Below, piece after piece: positions 16,150 through 24,282 of a stretch of 64,000 bases of DNA. Location of the stretch: positions 1 through 64,000 of the forward strand of contig NZ_SWMS01000006.1 in NCBI RefSeq assembly GCF_005146945.1, written 5' to 3'. The stretch's first letter is position 1, and every line of letters starts with the position of its first letter. Source of the DNA: Prauserella endophytica. Lineage in GTDB: Bacteria; Actinomycetota; Actinomycetes; Mycobacteriales; Pseudonocardiaceae. Both the position numbers and the translations under genes were made by a program. The notes beneath the pieces were generated by a model that worked only from the letters and a program-made list of their open reading frames with translations, made no database searches and was not told the origin of the DNA.

Positions 16150-17392
16150 CGAGCGGGGTCTCCTCGCACGCCTCCGCCACGGCCTGCCGGTTGGCGGCCG
16201 CGAGGTCGTGGGCCGTCTGCCGGGGCGGCACCCCGTCGACGATCCACTGCCCGAGCAGCAGCGCGACCTTGGCCTGCATCTCAGTGCGCAGGCGCAGGAA
16301 CGAGTCCGCCGGGTCGGCGCCGACCTGCCCGAGCAGCAGCCACCACGCCCAGGCCGCGGCGCCCGCGTTGGCGACGAAGTCCGGGATCACCGGGATGCCG
16401 TTGGCGGCGAGCATGGCCTCGGCCTCCGGCGTGGTCGCGGCGTTGGCCGCCTCCACCACGACCTTCGCGGCGACGTCCACCGTGTTGTCCGGCGTGATCG
16501 CGTAGGAGATGGCGGCGGGCACGAGGATGTCGGCGGCGGTGGAGATCACCGCGTTCCTCGGCAGCCGCTGCACCTCGGCGGGCACGCGGTCGCGGTCGAT
16601 CTCGCCGTAGGCGTCGCGCAGGTCGAGCAGGGCCGGAATGTCGAGCCCGTCCGGGTGATACAGCGTGCCCGCGGCGTCGGCGACGGCGACCACGCGCATG
16701 CCCGACTCGTGCAGGTACCAGGCCGCGCCGCCGCCCATCGTGCCGATGCCCTGGATCGCGACCGTGGTCTCGCCGGTCTCCCAGCCCCACGCGCGCGCCG
16801 CGCCGAGGCACGCCTGTGCCACGCCGTAGCCACCGATGACGTCCCCGAGCAGCAGCCCGCCGGGCACGGGCGCGTTCAGCCCCGCCGTCACGCGCCGCAG
16901 CGTCCGCTCCGGGTTGGCCGCGCGGCTGATGGCGGCGTGGTAGGACTGGCCGAGGCCGAGCCTGGCGAAGACCTCGTCGATGAGGTGCTGCGGCACCCCG
17001 AGGTCCTCGGCGGTCACCCAGTGCGCGTCCAGCCACGGGCGCATGGCCTGGCAGAACCGCTCCAGCACCTCGACGGCGCGGGGGTCCTTCGGGTCGAAGT
17101 CGATCCCGCCCTTGGCGCCGCCGACGGGCAGCTCGAAGGTCGCGGTCTTGGCCGCCATGCCGAACGCGAGGTCCTCGACCTCCGACATCGTGCAGCCGGC
17201 CCGCATGCGGGTGCCGCCGGTGGCCAGTCCGGACACGAGCGTGTGGACGACGAGGTAACCGTGGGCGCCGGTGACCGGGTCGGTCCACGTCAGGCGCAGC
17301 AGTGGCTCGCCGCGCCGGGGCTTGGCCGCGCCGGTCGCGGCGTCGGGCGTTCCGGTGCTCGTCTGTCCCCACGGGTCGTGCATCGTGGTCAC
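16139..17392 (-). CDS. Glu/Leu/Phe/Val dehydrogenase family protein
   Basis: 417 residues. The dimerisation/catalytic domain holds the lysine motif PVGGAKGGIDFDP (K94) and the catalytic region WVTAEDLGV; the Rossmann domain has the GIGTMGGG dinucleotide loop. The family reversibly deaminates an amino acid to its 2-oxo acid with NAD(P). Start: a GTG at 17392 is 10 bases from GGAGG, whereas the ATG at 17383 is 19 bases away. A LysR gene starts divergently 263 bases upstream and is the likely regulator. Which amino acid is used is not evident; the first Gly motif reads GGTRM rather than the commoner GGLRM. Confidence 0.85.
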   Translation of the reverse strand: MTTMHDPWGQTSTGTPDAATGAAKPRRGEPLLRLTWTDPVTGAHGYLVVHTLVSGLATGGTRMRAGCTMSEVEDLAFGMAAKTATFELPVGGAKGGIDFDPKDPRAVEVLERFCQAMRPWLDAHWVTAEDLGVPQHLIDEVFARLGLGQSYHAAISRAANPERTLRRVTAGLNAPVPGGLLLGDVIGGYGVAQACLGAARAWGWETGETTVAIQGIGTMGGGAAWYLHESGMRVVAVADAAGTLYHPDGLDIPALLDLRDAYGEIDRDRVPAEVQRLPRNAVISTAADILVPAAISYAITPDNTVDVAAKVVVEAANAATTPEAEAMLAANGIPVIPDFVANAGAAAWAWWLLLGQVGADPADSFLRLRTEMQAKVALLLGQWIVDGVPPRQTAHDLAAANRQAVAEACEETPLVIP

Positions 17393-17655
17393 CTGCAACC
17401 CACCTCCAAAGTTCTCTCGACGGCGTCTCCTGCTCCGGGCTCGTGTGGTGCACTGACGCGGGCGCAGGACAGCGTGCCGCCTCATCTGCCTGACGATGGA
17501 CGGCTTGTCTGAACTGCCGAGTTCGCGGGCGGTGCCCCCCTTGTGCCGGTACCTCCACTGTGCGTGAGTGTCGCGGGCCACGTCTAGTTAAGGATCATGC
17601 ACGGTTGCGTTCAGGCTTCCTGCACAGCGCGAGATCGTTGCCTACGCTGAGCGGC

Positions 17656-18579
17656 ATGGAGCTTTCGTTGCACAGGTTGCGAATGCTTCGAGAGTTGCAT
17701 CGCCGGGGCACGGTCACGGCGGCGGCGACCTCGCTGCACTACACCGCGTCGGCCGTCTCGCAGCAACTCGCCCAGCTGGAACGCGATGTCGGCGCGAAGC
17801 TCTTCGAGCGGCTTGGCCGCCGCGTGCAGCTGACCGAGCTCGGGATGCTGCTCACCGAGCACGCGGAGGAGATCCTCGGGTCGGTGGAACGCGCCACCAT
17901 GGCGCTGGAGGAGGCGCAGGACGCAGTGTCCGCCCGGCTCACGGCGGGCGTGTGGGCCTCGGTCGCCTCCGGGCTGCTGCCCGCCGCGCTCACGGCGCTG
18001 GCCGCCGAGCACCCGGGGATCCAGGTGCGGACGAAGGAGCTCGCCCCCGAGGACACCGCGGGCGCGGTGCGCGACGGCAACCTCGACTTCTCCTTCGTCA
18101 TCGACTACTCGGACTACCCGATGCCCTGGGACCCGTCGCTCGCGCGGGTGGTGATCGCGGTGGAGCGGTTGCACGCCGCCGTGCCCACGGGCGTGGTGCC
18201 CTCGGGCACGATGGCGTTGACGGAGCTGGCCGAGCACCCGTGGATCCTGGCGGGGCCGCGGTCGCACTTCGGCCGTGCGGTGCGGATCGCCTGCCAGCGC
18301 AACGGGTTCGAGCCGAAGATCAACCACGAGGTGGGCGAGCAGGCCACCGCGCTCGCCATGGTCGGCGCGGGGCTGGGCGTCACGCTCGTGTCGGATCTCG
18401 GGCTGTCACTGCTGCCGCCGGGGGTGGACATCGTCGCGCTCACCGACCCCGTGATGCGCACGGTCTCCATCGCCCACCGGCTGACGGCGACGCGCAGGCC
18501 GTCGCTGCAGCTCGTGATCGAGGCCGTCCGCTCCGCCGCGGCGGAGAAGGGCCTCGGCGCCAGCTCGCCGATCCCGTAG
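17656..18579 (+). CDS. LysR-family transcriptional regulator
   Basis: 307 residues: N-terminal helix-turn-helix (RGTVTAAATSLHYTASAVSQ, about 18-37) and a periplasmic-binding-like effector domain. The start ATG at 17656 gives the usual ELSLHRLRMLRELHRRGTV opening; in-frame codons upstream are not family-like. Divergent from the amino-acid dehydrogenase, so control of that gene by an amino-acid ligand is the simplest reading. Confidence 0.87.
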   Translation: MELSLHRLRMLRELHRRGTVTAAATSLHYTASAVSQQLAQLERDVGAKLFERLGRRVQLTELGMLLTEHAEEILGSVERATMALEEAQDAVSARLTAGVWASVASGLLPAALTALAAEHPGIQVRTKELAPEDTAGAVRDGNLDFSFVIDYSDYPMPWDPSLARVVIAVERLHAAVPTGVVPSGTMALTELAEHPWILAGPRSHFGRAVRIACQRNGFEPKINHEVGEQATALAMVGAGLGVTLVSDLGLSLLPPGVDIVALTDPVMRTVSIAHRLTATRRPSLQLVIEAVRSAAAEKGLGASSPIP

Positions 18580-18741
18580 CGAAGGGCCCGCTCGGGCACG
18601 CGTCCCTGACCCGACCCGATGATCCCTTACGTTGATCACCATCAACGCAGCCCGGGCGGCTCGACCGGCCTCAGCGGGCAGGACATTGGCCCGGCGGGCG
18701 CCCGGCGCGCTCTTCGGAGCTGCCGAGCCACGCGGGCGGGC

Positions 18742-18939
18742 TCAGTAGCGCCGTTCTTCCTTCGGCATGATCACCCAGAGCACCAGGTAGATCAGGAACT
18801 GCGGCCCCGGCAGCAGGCACGAGAGCACGAACACCCATCGCATCGTGCGCGGCTCCCAGCCGGCCCGGCGAGCGAGCCCCGCGCACACGCCTGCGATGAC
18901 CTTGTTGTCGCGTGACCTCGTCAACGTTGTTGTCGCCAT
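18742..18939 (-). CDS. PspC domain protein
   Basis: 65 residues: NKVIAGVCAGLARRAGW followed by one transmembrane segment (VFVLSCLLPGPQFLIYLVLW) and IMPKEER, the compact PspC domain of envelope-stress proteins. GGTGGAGG lies just before the ATG at 18939. It stands alone without pspA. Confidence 0.9.
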   Translation of the reverse strand: MATTTLTRSRDNKVIAGVCAGLARRAGWEPRTMRWVFVLSCLLPGPQFLIYLVLWVIMPKEERRY

Positions 18940-19412
18940 GCCTCCACCCTGCCCCGGCCCAGGGCCGTCCGCATCGGTGATGACCCGGAGGCGTCCCCGG
19001 AGTTCCCCGCCCGCCCTCCGGGACATCCGCAGTCGAACATGACCTCCCGCCGTGTCACTGCGCGACGAGCCGGCCCCCGCGGTCGCGTGGCGGCGAGACC
19101 GCGCCGACGCCGCCGGCCTTGCCGGCCGGTGGCCGCTCACCCGCGCTGGGGCATCGCGACCGGCACCCGCGCCCCGGCTTCCCGCACGGCCTGGTCGGCG
19201 GAGCCGACCGCGGGCTGCTCGTCGGCGAGCGGATCGAGACCGGAGGGTGGGCCCTCGCGGTCCGCGATCTCGGCACCGAGGCGGGAAGCGGCCCGGCTCG
19301 GTGCCGGCGCGATCGTCGACGGACCGCGCACCAGCGAGGTCGTCCATCGGCTCGGTGCGCGCGTCGTCGCAGGTCAGGGACCTGTGTCCAGCGCGGTCCC
19401 GCCCGCCGTGTT
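18940..19412. other. Gene-poor stretch
   Basis: Open frames exist on both strands, but none has a ribosome site or a family-like sequence; all look like by-products of high GC. I see no repeat or RNA gene here. Confidence 0.5.
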
Positions 19413-19429
19413 ATGCATGAGTCATGCAT
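19413..19429. promoter_or_regulatory. Perfect 17-bp palindrome over the MarR start codon
   Basis: ATGCATGA-G-TCATGCAT is perfectly symmetrical and contains the start codon at 19424. Such placement suits negative autoregulation by the MarR protein. No ribosome site precedes the ATG, so the message may be leaderless. Confidence 0.65.
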
Positions 19430-19948
19430 GAAGAACGAACCGCGAACCTGCTCGGAGCCGCCGCGTTGACGGTGACCGACCTGGTGCTCGCGGGCGCGAC
19501 CGGGGCCACCGGCGTCAGCGCGAGCGGAGCGGCGGCGCTCGTGGTGCTGTCCGCCTCGCCGGGCCTGAGCGGCACGGAGCTCGGCAGGAGAGTCGGGCTG
19601 AGCCAGTCCGCGGCGGCGCGGATGGTCGACGCGCTCGAGGGGCGGGGGCTCGTGGAGCGCCGTCCCGGTCAGGGCAGGGAAGTGTCCATCCGGCTCACGC
19701 GGGCAGGCCGGCGCGCCACGGGTGAGCTGCTGGCCGCGCGGGGCACGCGCCTCGCCGGGGCGCTCGCCGTGCTCGACGACGATGAGCGCGCCGTGCTCAC
19801 CGGGTTGCTGGAGAAGCTGCTCACCGGTCTCTACGGCGAGGTCGGCGACGCGCAGCTCTTGTGCCGTCTGTGCGATCGCGGGTCGTGCACGGAAGGCGCG
19901 CCGTGCCCCGTCGGCCAGGCTGAACGGGATCGGGACGGCCGCTCGTGA
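19424..19948 (+). CDS. MarR-family regulator with C-terminal cysteine cluster
   Basis: 174 residues: winged helix with GLSGTELGRRVGLSQSAAAR and the wing LVERRPGQGREVSIRL. Near the C-terminus, LLCRLCDRGSCTEGAPCPV carries four cysteines, suggesting a redox or metal-sensing function. The stop codon overlaps the GTG of the downstream EamA transporter (GTGA), so the two are co-transcribed. Confidence 0.85.
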   Translation: MHEERTANLLGAAALTVTDLVLAGATGATGVSASGAAALVVLSASPGLSGTELGRRVGLSQSAAARMVDALEGRGLVERRPGQGREVSIRLTRAGRRATGELLAARGTRLAGALAVLDDDERAVLTGLLEKLLTGLYGEVGDAQLLCRLCDRGSCTEGAPCPVGQAERDRDGRS

Positions 19949-20784
19949 CCATGGGCCCGGTGCTCGCCCTCGCCTCGGCCGCCGCCTACGGCCTTTCCGA
20001 CTTCGCGGGCGGCCTGCTGGCCAGACGCGCGCATTTCGTCACGGTCGCCCTGCTCGGCCAGGCCGGCGGGCTCGTGGTCGCACTGCTCGCGGCGCCCGCG
20101 TTCCCGTCGACGCCACGACCGGAGAGCGTCGCGTGGGGCGCGCTCTCCGGAGTCGGCACCGGCATCGGCATGCTGTTCCTGTTCCGGGGACTCAGCCGCG
20201 GTGCCATGAGCGTGGTCGTGCCCGTCAGCGCGGTCGGGGGAGTGGCGCTGCCCGTGCTGGTCGGCGTGTTGTTCCTCGAGGAACGGCCCTCCGTCCCGTC
20301 GTGGCTGGGAATCGCCGTGGCGGTCCCGGCGCTCTGGCTCGTCTCGCGCACCCGCGACGGCACCGGGCGCGGCGCGGCGGCGGCCACCGCGGACGGGCTG
20401 GTCGCGAGCGTGGGCATCGCGCTGCAGTACCTCGCACTCGCCCAGGCCGACCCGGCATCCGGCATCTGGCCCGTGGTCACCGGTCGAGTCGCCGCGATCC
20501 TCACGATCCTGCCGCTGCTGCGCGCCACACACGTCCGCGCCAGACCGTCCGCCGCTACCGTCGGGTGGGCGGCGGTGACCGGCGCGCTCGCCGCGCTCGC
20601 GCTGGTCTGCTACCTGCTGGCCACCCGGCAACAGCTGGTGGTGATCGCCGTGGTGCTTTCCTCGCTCTACCCCGTGATCCCCGTGCTGCTCGGCATCACC
20701 GTCCTCCGCGAACGCCTGGGGTGGCGGCAGACGCTCGGCCTCGTGGCGGCCGGTGCCGCCATCGCGCTGCTCACCCTCGGCTGA
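19945..20784 (+). CDS. EamA/DMT-family transporter
   Basis: 279 residues in about ten hydrophobic helices forming two EamA halves (e.g. FLFRGLSRGAMSVVVPVSAV then FLEERPSVPSWLGIAVAVPAL, and LSSLYPVIPVLLGITVLRER in the second half). The family exports or exchanges small metabolites. It is translationally coupled to the MarR gene, which suggests an efflux pump controlled by that sensor. The start is GTG 19945 or ATG 19951. Confidence 0.88.
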   Translation: MTMGPVLALASAAAYGLSDFAGGLLARRAHFVTVALLGQAGGLVVALLAAPAFPSTPRPESVAWGALSGVGTGIGMLFLFRGLSRGAMSVVVPVSAVGGVALPVLVGVLFLEERPSVPSWLGIAVAVPALWLVSRTRDGTGRGAAAATADGLVASVGIALQYLALAQADPASGIWPVVTGRVAAILTILPLLRATHVRARPSAATVGWAAVTGALAALALVCYLLATRQQLVVIAVVLSSLYPVIPVLLGITVLRERLGWRQTLGLVAAGAAIALLTLG

Positions 20785-20948
20785 GGCCGTCGCGGAGTGC
20801 TCGGTGCCGCCTTCGAAACGGGCGGTGCCGGAACCGTGGGACTGGTCCATTCGCGGCACCGCACCAGATGTCGCGCGCAGGGGGGCCGACGGCTAGTGGC
20901 GCCACGTGCTCGACAACCCGTTCGGCACGGGCGGACCGGCGTGACCGC

Positions 20949-21881
20949 TCACGCGTCAAGCCCGTCGCGGTCGGCCCAGTCGAGGAGCGTCTCCAGTGAG
21001 TACGCGGTGTCGTCGATGCCCTCGTGGAGGTCCCCGAGCTTCGCGAAACGGGCGGGCATGGTCGCGATCGTGCAGTCGCCCGGTTCCACGTCGTCGATCT
21101 CCTCCCACGTGATGGGAGCCGACACGGTCGCCTCCGGCACACCGCGCACCGAGTAGGCACTCGCGATCGTGTGGTCGCGCGCGTTCTGGTTGTAGTCGAC
21201 GAAGAGGAGCCGCGGGTCGCGGTCCTTGCGCCACCACGCCGTGGTCACATCGTCCGGCGCCCGCCGTTCCACCTCCCTCGCGAACGCCAGCGCCGCACGG
21301 CGGACCTCTCCGAACCCCCATCTCGGTTCGATCCGGACGTAGACGTGCAGTCCCTGACCGCCGGAGGTCTTCGGGTAGCCGGTGATGCCGAGCTCGTCCA
21401 GCACCTCGTGGGCGACGTGCGCGACCCGCCGGACGCGGTCGAACCCGCACTCCGGCATCGGGTCGAGGTCGATGCGCCACTCGTCGGGCCGTTCGGTGTC
21501 GGCCCGGCGGGAGTTCCAGGGATGGAACTCCACGGTCGACATCTGGACCGCCCAGATCACGGAGGCCAGCTCGGTGACGCACAGTTCGTCGGCGTGCCGG
21601 TTGTAGCGCGGGAAGTGCACCCGCACGGTCTCCAGCCATGGCGGCGCGCCGTGCGGCACGCGCTTCTGGTGCACCTTCTCGCCAGCCACCCCCGACGGGA
21701 ACCGGTGCATCATGCACGGCCGCTCCCGCAGCGCGCGCACGATCCCGTCGCCCACGGACAGGTAGTACCGGGCGAGATCGAGCTTCGTCTCGCCCCTGGC
21801 GGGGAAGTACACCCGGTCCGGACTGGAGATTCGCACCGTGCGGTCGCCCACCTCGAGTTCCACCGCGGAATCCTTCGCCAT
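20949..21881 (-). CDS. Stand-alone LigD-type polymerase/primase domain
   Basis: 310 residues covering only the polymerase module of LigD (archaeo-eukaryotic primase fold) used in bacterial non-homologous end joining. The metal-binding Asp pair is in WRIDLDP (D138, D140); SGGQGLHVYVRI and PDRVYFP are family motifs. No ligase or nuclease domain and no ku gene lies nearby. It would add nucleotides at broken DNA ends. The gene is followed by a convergent EamA gene and starts divergently from a PPOX oxidoreductase. Confidence 0.9.
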   Translation of the reverse strand: MAKDSAVELEVGDRTVRISSPDRVYFPARGETKLDLARYYLSVGDGIVRALRERPCMMHRFPSGVAGEKVHQKRVPHGAPPWLETVRVHFPRYNRHADELCVTELASVIWAVQMSTVEFHPWNSRRADTERPDEWRIDLDPMPECGFDRVRRVAHVAHEVLDELGITGYPKTSGGQGLHVYVRIEPRWGFGEVRRAALAFAREVERRAPDDVTTAWWRKDRDPRLLFVDYNQNARDHTIASAYSVRGVPEATVSAPITWEEIDDVEPGDCTIATMPARFAKLGDLHEGIDDTAYSLETLLDWADRDGLDA

Positions 21882-21914
21882 AGGGAGACGCTAGCCCGAA
21901 CCGGCGCTTTCCGG

Positions 21915-21945
21915 TTGACCTGGAGCGCACTCCAGCGGTTACGGT
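21915..21945 (+). promoter_or_regulatory. MerR-type promoter for the PPOX oxidoreductase
   Basis: TTGACC (21915-21920) and TACGGT (21940-21945) are separated by 19 bases, and the spacer holds the palindrome CTGGAG-CGCA-CTCCAG (21920-21935). Overlong spacers with a centred dyad are the hallmark of MerR-activated promoters. No MerR gene is in the window. Confidence 0.65.
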
Positions 21946-21981
21946 GAGCGAGCCCAGACCCGAGCGAAGGAGAACCGCTCC

Positions 21982-22449
21982 ATGGCACCCGCCATCGCGA
22001 CCGCGCAGCGCGTCGACCGTGCCGCCCTGCTGGAGTTCCTGCGACCGCGACACCGCGGCGTGCTGATGACCACCCGCTCGGACGGCTCGCCGCAGCTCTC
22101 GCCGGTGACGTGCGGGGTTGACGAGAGCGGCCGGATCGTGGTGTCGACGTACCCCATGCGGGCGAAGGCGACGAACGCGCGCCGCGAGCCCCGCGTGTCG
22201 ATGTGCGTGCTGTCCGACGAGTGGAACGGGCCGTACGTCCAGGTCGACGGGACGGCCGAGGTCCTCGACATGCCCGACGCGCTCGACGGCCTGGTGGAGT
22301 ACTTCCGGTGCATCTCCGGCGAGCATCCGGACTGGGCCGAGTACCGCGAGGCGATGGCGCGGCAGAACAAGTCGCTGATCCGGATCACCCTCGACCGCTG
22401 GGGCCCGGTCGCCACCGGCGGGTTCCCCCCTGGCCTGGCGCGGGACTGA
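21982..22449 (+). CDS. PPOX-class F420-dependent oxidoreductase
   Basis: 155 residues of the split beta-barrel pyridoxamine-oxidase-like fold: VLMTTRSDGSPQLSPVTCGV, IVVSTYPMRAKATNARREPR and VQVDGTAEVLDMP. Members typically use F420 to reduce enones or biliverdin-like substrates. AAGGAG lies about nine bases before the ATG. A MerR-type promoter precedes it, so induction by a small xenobiotic or oxidant is plausible. Confidence 0.85.
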   Translation: MAPAIATAQRVDRAALLEFLRPRHRGVLMTTRSDGSPQLSPVTCGVDESGRIVVSTYPMRAKATNARREPRVSMCVLSDEWNGPYVQVDGTAEVLDMPDALDGLVEYFRCISGEHPDWAEYREAMARQNKSLIRITLDRWGPVATGGFPPGLARD

Positions 22450-22513
22450 CACGGCACCCCGCGCCTGGCATCGTGAGCCGTCCGACCACCACCGAGGGGA
22501 GAAGGGGTACCCG

Positions 22514-22846
22514 ATGATCTTCATCACCGCCAAGTTCCGAGTCCTGCCCGAGCACGCGGACCGCTGGCCCGAGATCGCGGCCGAGTTCACCGAGGCGACC
22601 CGGAACGAGCCCGGCAACCTGTGGTTCGACTGGTCGCGCAGCATCGGCGACCCGAACGAGTACGTGCTCGTGGAGGCGTTCCGCGACCCCGACGCCGGCG
22701 TGGCGCACGTCCAGTCCGAGCACTTCAAGACCGCGCAGCGGACGCTGCCCCAGTACCTGGCGGAGACTCCTCGCGTCGTCAACACCACCGTGCCGCAGGA
22801 CGACTGGTCCGAGCTCGGCGAGATGGCCGTGCCCTCGAAGGACTGA
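22514..22846 (+). CDS. Antibiotic-biosynthesis-monooxygenase-domain protein (putative quinol monooxygenase)
   Basis: 110 residues of the dimeric ferredoxin-like ABM fold, with EATRNEPGNLWFDWSRS and EHFKTAQ typical of YgiN-like quinol monooxygenases. It may oxidise quinols or small aromatics without a cofactor. The PPOX gene lies 64 bases upstream and the DUF4177 gene 5 bases downstream, suggesting one transcript. Confidence 0.85.
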   Translation: MIFITAKFRVLPEHADRWPEIAAEFTEATRNEPGNLWFDWSRSIGDPNEYVLVEAFRDPDAGVAHVQSEHFKTAQRTLPQYLAETPRVVNTTVPQDDWSELGEMAVPSKD

Positions 22847-22851
22847 ATGCG

Positions 22852-23061
22852 ATGGCCGATCGGTACGAGTACAAGGTCGTGGAGATCCGCGAGAAGATGA
22901 TCGGCGGCAAGATGTCGGGGGCGCGGCTCGAGAACGTGCTCAACGACCACGCCGCCGAGGGCTGGCGGCTCAAGGCGATCACCACCGCGGAGGTGAAGGG
23001 CCGCCTCGGTCCGGGCGGCGTGGAGGGAGTGCTCGTCACCTTCGAGCGCAAAGTGGGCTGA
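22852..23061 (+). CDS. DUF4177 family protein
   Basis: 69 residues, YEYKVVEIREKMIGGK and LNDHAAEGWRLKAI, the compact DUF4177 pattern. The start ATG at 22852 follows the ABM stop by 5 bases. Function unknown. Confidence 0.85.
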   Translation: MADRYEYKVVEIREKMIGGKMSGARLENVLNDHAAEGWRLKAITTAEVKGRLGPGGVEGVLVTFERKVG

Positions 23062-23141
23062 GCCGCCGCGACGACGATTCACCGGAACCGCCGAGCGGAG
23101 ATGCTTGTTCCTCGCCCGGCGGTTTCTCCACGTGCCGGTGT

Positions 23142-23378
23142 TTCGCCGCGCGCGAGCGTCCCGGCCCGGCGCCGTCGCTCGACGGGCTGACGGGCCGGGG
23201 GCGGGAGGTGCTCGCGCTGGTCGCGCGCGGTTTGTCCAACCAGGACACCGCGACGGGGCTCGGGATCGGCCTGCGCACCGCGAAAACCCACGTCGGCCGC
23301 CTGCTCGCCAAGCCTGGCGCGCATGACCGGGCCCGGCTGGTGGTCGCGGCCTACCAGTCCGGGCTGGCCCGGCCCTGA
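23142..23378 (+). pseudogene. C-terminal fragment of a NarL/FixJ-type response regulator
   Basis: The frame reads LTGRGREVLALVARGLSNQD, then GLRTAKTHVGRLLAK and ARLVVAAYQSGLARP, a LuxR-type DNA-binding domain. The receiver domain and a credible start are absent, and family-invariant residues have drifted (LTPRERE became LTGRGRE, LAKLGARD became LAKPGAHD). A decayed end of a response regulator is the best reading. Confidence 0.7.
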
Positions 23379-23388
23379 GCGTGCGCGG

Positions 23389-24102
23389 TCACGTCGCCGC
23401 GGCGGCGAACGCCGCGAGCGAGGGGAACTCCCAGTCCGGGGTGACGGGCTGGCCGGGGTCGGGCGTGGCTCCCCAGCCCGGCCGGTCGTGCCGCCGGTTG
23501 ATCCACACCCCGGGCAGCCCGGCCTTCCTCGCCGGGACATGGTCGTGGAAGAGGCTCTGCGCGACGTGCAGCAGCCGGAGCCCTTCGCCGCGCGCGTAGT
23601 CCGTCAGCACGTCGAAGTTGCGCTGGGCCGGCTTGTAGCTGCCCACATCCTGCGCCGTGATGACGTGGTCGAACTCGACACCGAGCCGCTCGCGACTGCC
23701 CTCGAAGCTCGCGCGGTCGACATTGGACAGAATGATGAGCCGGAACCGGCGGCCCAGCGCCACGAGCGCGTCGTGCGAGTCGCCGAACGCGGGCCAGTCC
23801 GGCACCGAGGCGCCCAGTCGCTCCGCGTCCTCGTCGCCGACGGGGTGGCCGAGCCGCTCGCCGACGGCGCGGAAGGCCTCCGCCAGCACGTCCGGATAGG
23901 GCAGGGCGGGCTGCTCCCTCGCGACCCTGGCCTCCTCGGCGGCGTAGGCCACGAGGAGTCGCTCGTCGGTCAACGCGGCGTCGAACCGGCGTGCCCACGG
24001 GCCGATGACGGCGGCGATGCCGGCCTCCCAGTCGATGAGCGTGCCGTAGCAGTCGAAGCTCAGCGCGTCGTACTCACCGAATGTTTTTGCTGTTTCAACC
24101 AT
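23389..24102 (-). CDS. HAD-superfamily hydrolase (haloacid dehalogenase type II-like)
   Basis: 237 residues. Motif I FDCYGTLID supplies the nucleophilic Asp, motif II is ILSNVD, motif III lysine is in GSYKPAQRNF, and the acidic motif IV region lies before INRRHDRPGWG. This ordering matches type II dehalogenase-like HADs. GGAGGGTGAGGA precedes the ATG at 24102. Substrate undetermined (2-haloacid or phosphate ester). Confidence 0.87.
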   Translation of the reverse strand: MVETAKTFGEYDALSFDCYGTLIDWEAGIAAVIGPWARRFDAALTDERLLVAYAAEEARVAREQPALPYPDVLAEAFRAVGERLGHPVGDEDAERLGASVPDWPAFGDSHDALVALGRRFRLIILSNVDRASFEGSRERLGVEFDHVITAQDVGSYKPAQRNFDVLTDYARGEGLRLLHVAQSLFHDHVPARKAGLPGVWINRRHDRPGWGATPDPGQPVTPDWEFPSLAAFAAAAT

Positions 24103-24282
24103 TCCTCACCCTCCTGGAAGTCCACAGTGGAGTCACTGTCGGCGCTCCCTCGTGACACTGCGTCGATGTAACCCGCGCCACACTCTCCGAAGGCGCTTCC
24201 GGGGAACAAAGGGGGCTCGCGCCGTGCTGAAGATCGCGTCAGAGCCGACCTTCCTCGCTTGCCCCTGATCCGAAAGGTAGTG

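Noticed and set aside
17393-17655. LysR box in the divergent gap of the amino-acid dehydrogenase and LysR genes
   Set aside because: Several T-N11-A matches exist by chance, and none has convincing symmetry to single out.
18940-19412. Open frames of 60-130 codons on both strands
   Set aside because: No ribosome site, no recognisable motif and conflicting frames on both strands, as expected by chance at this GC content.
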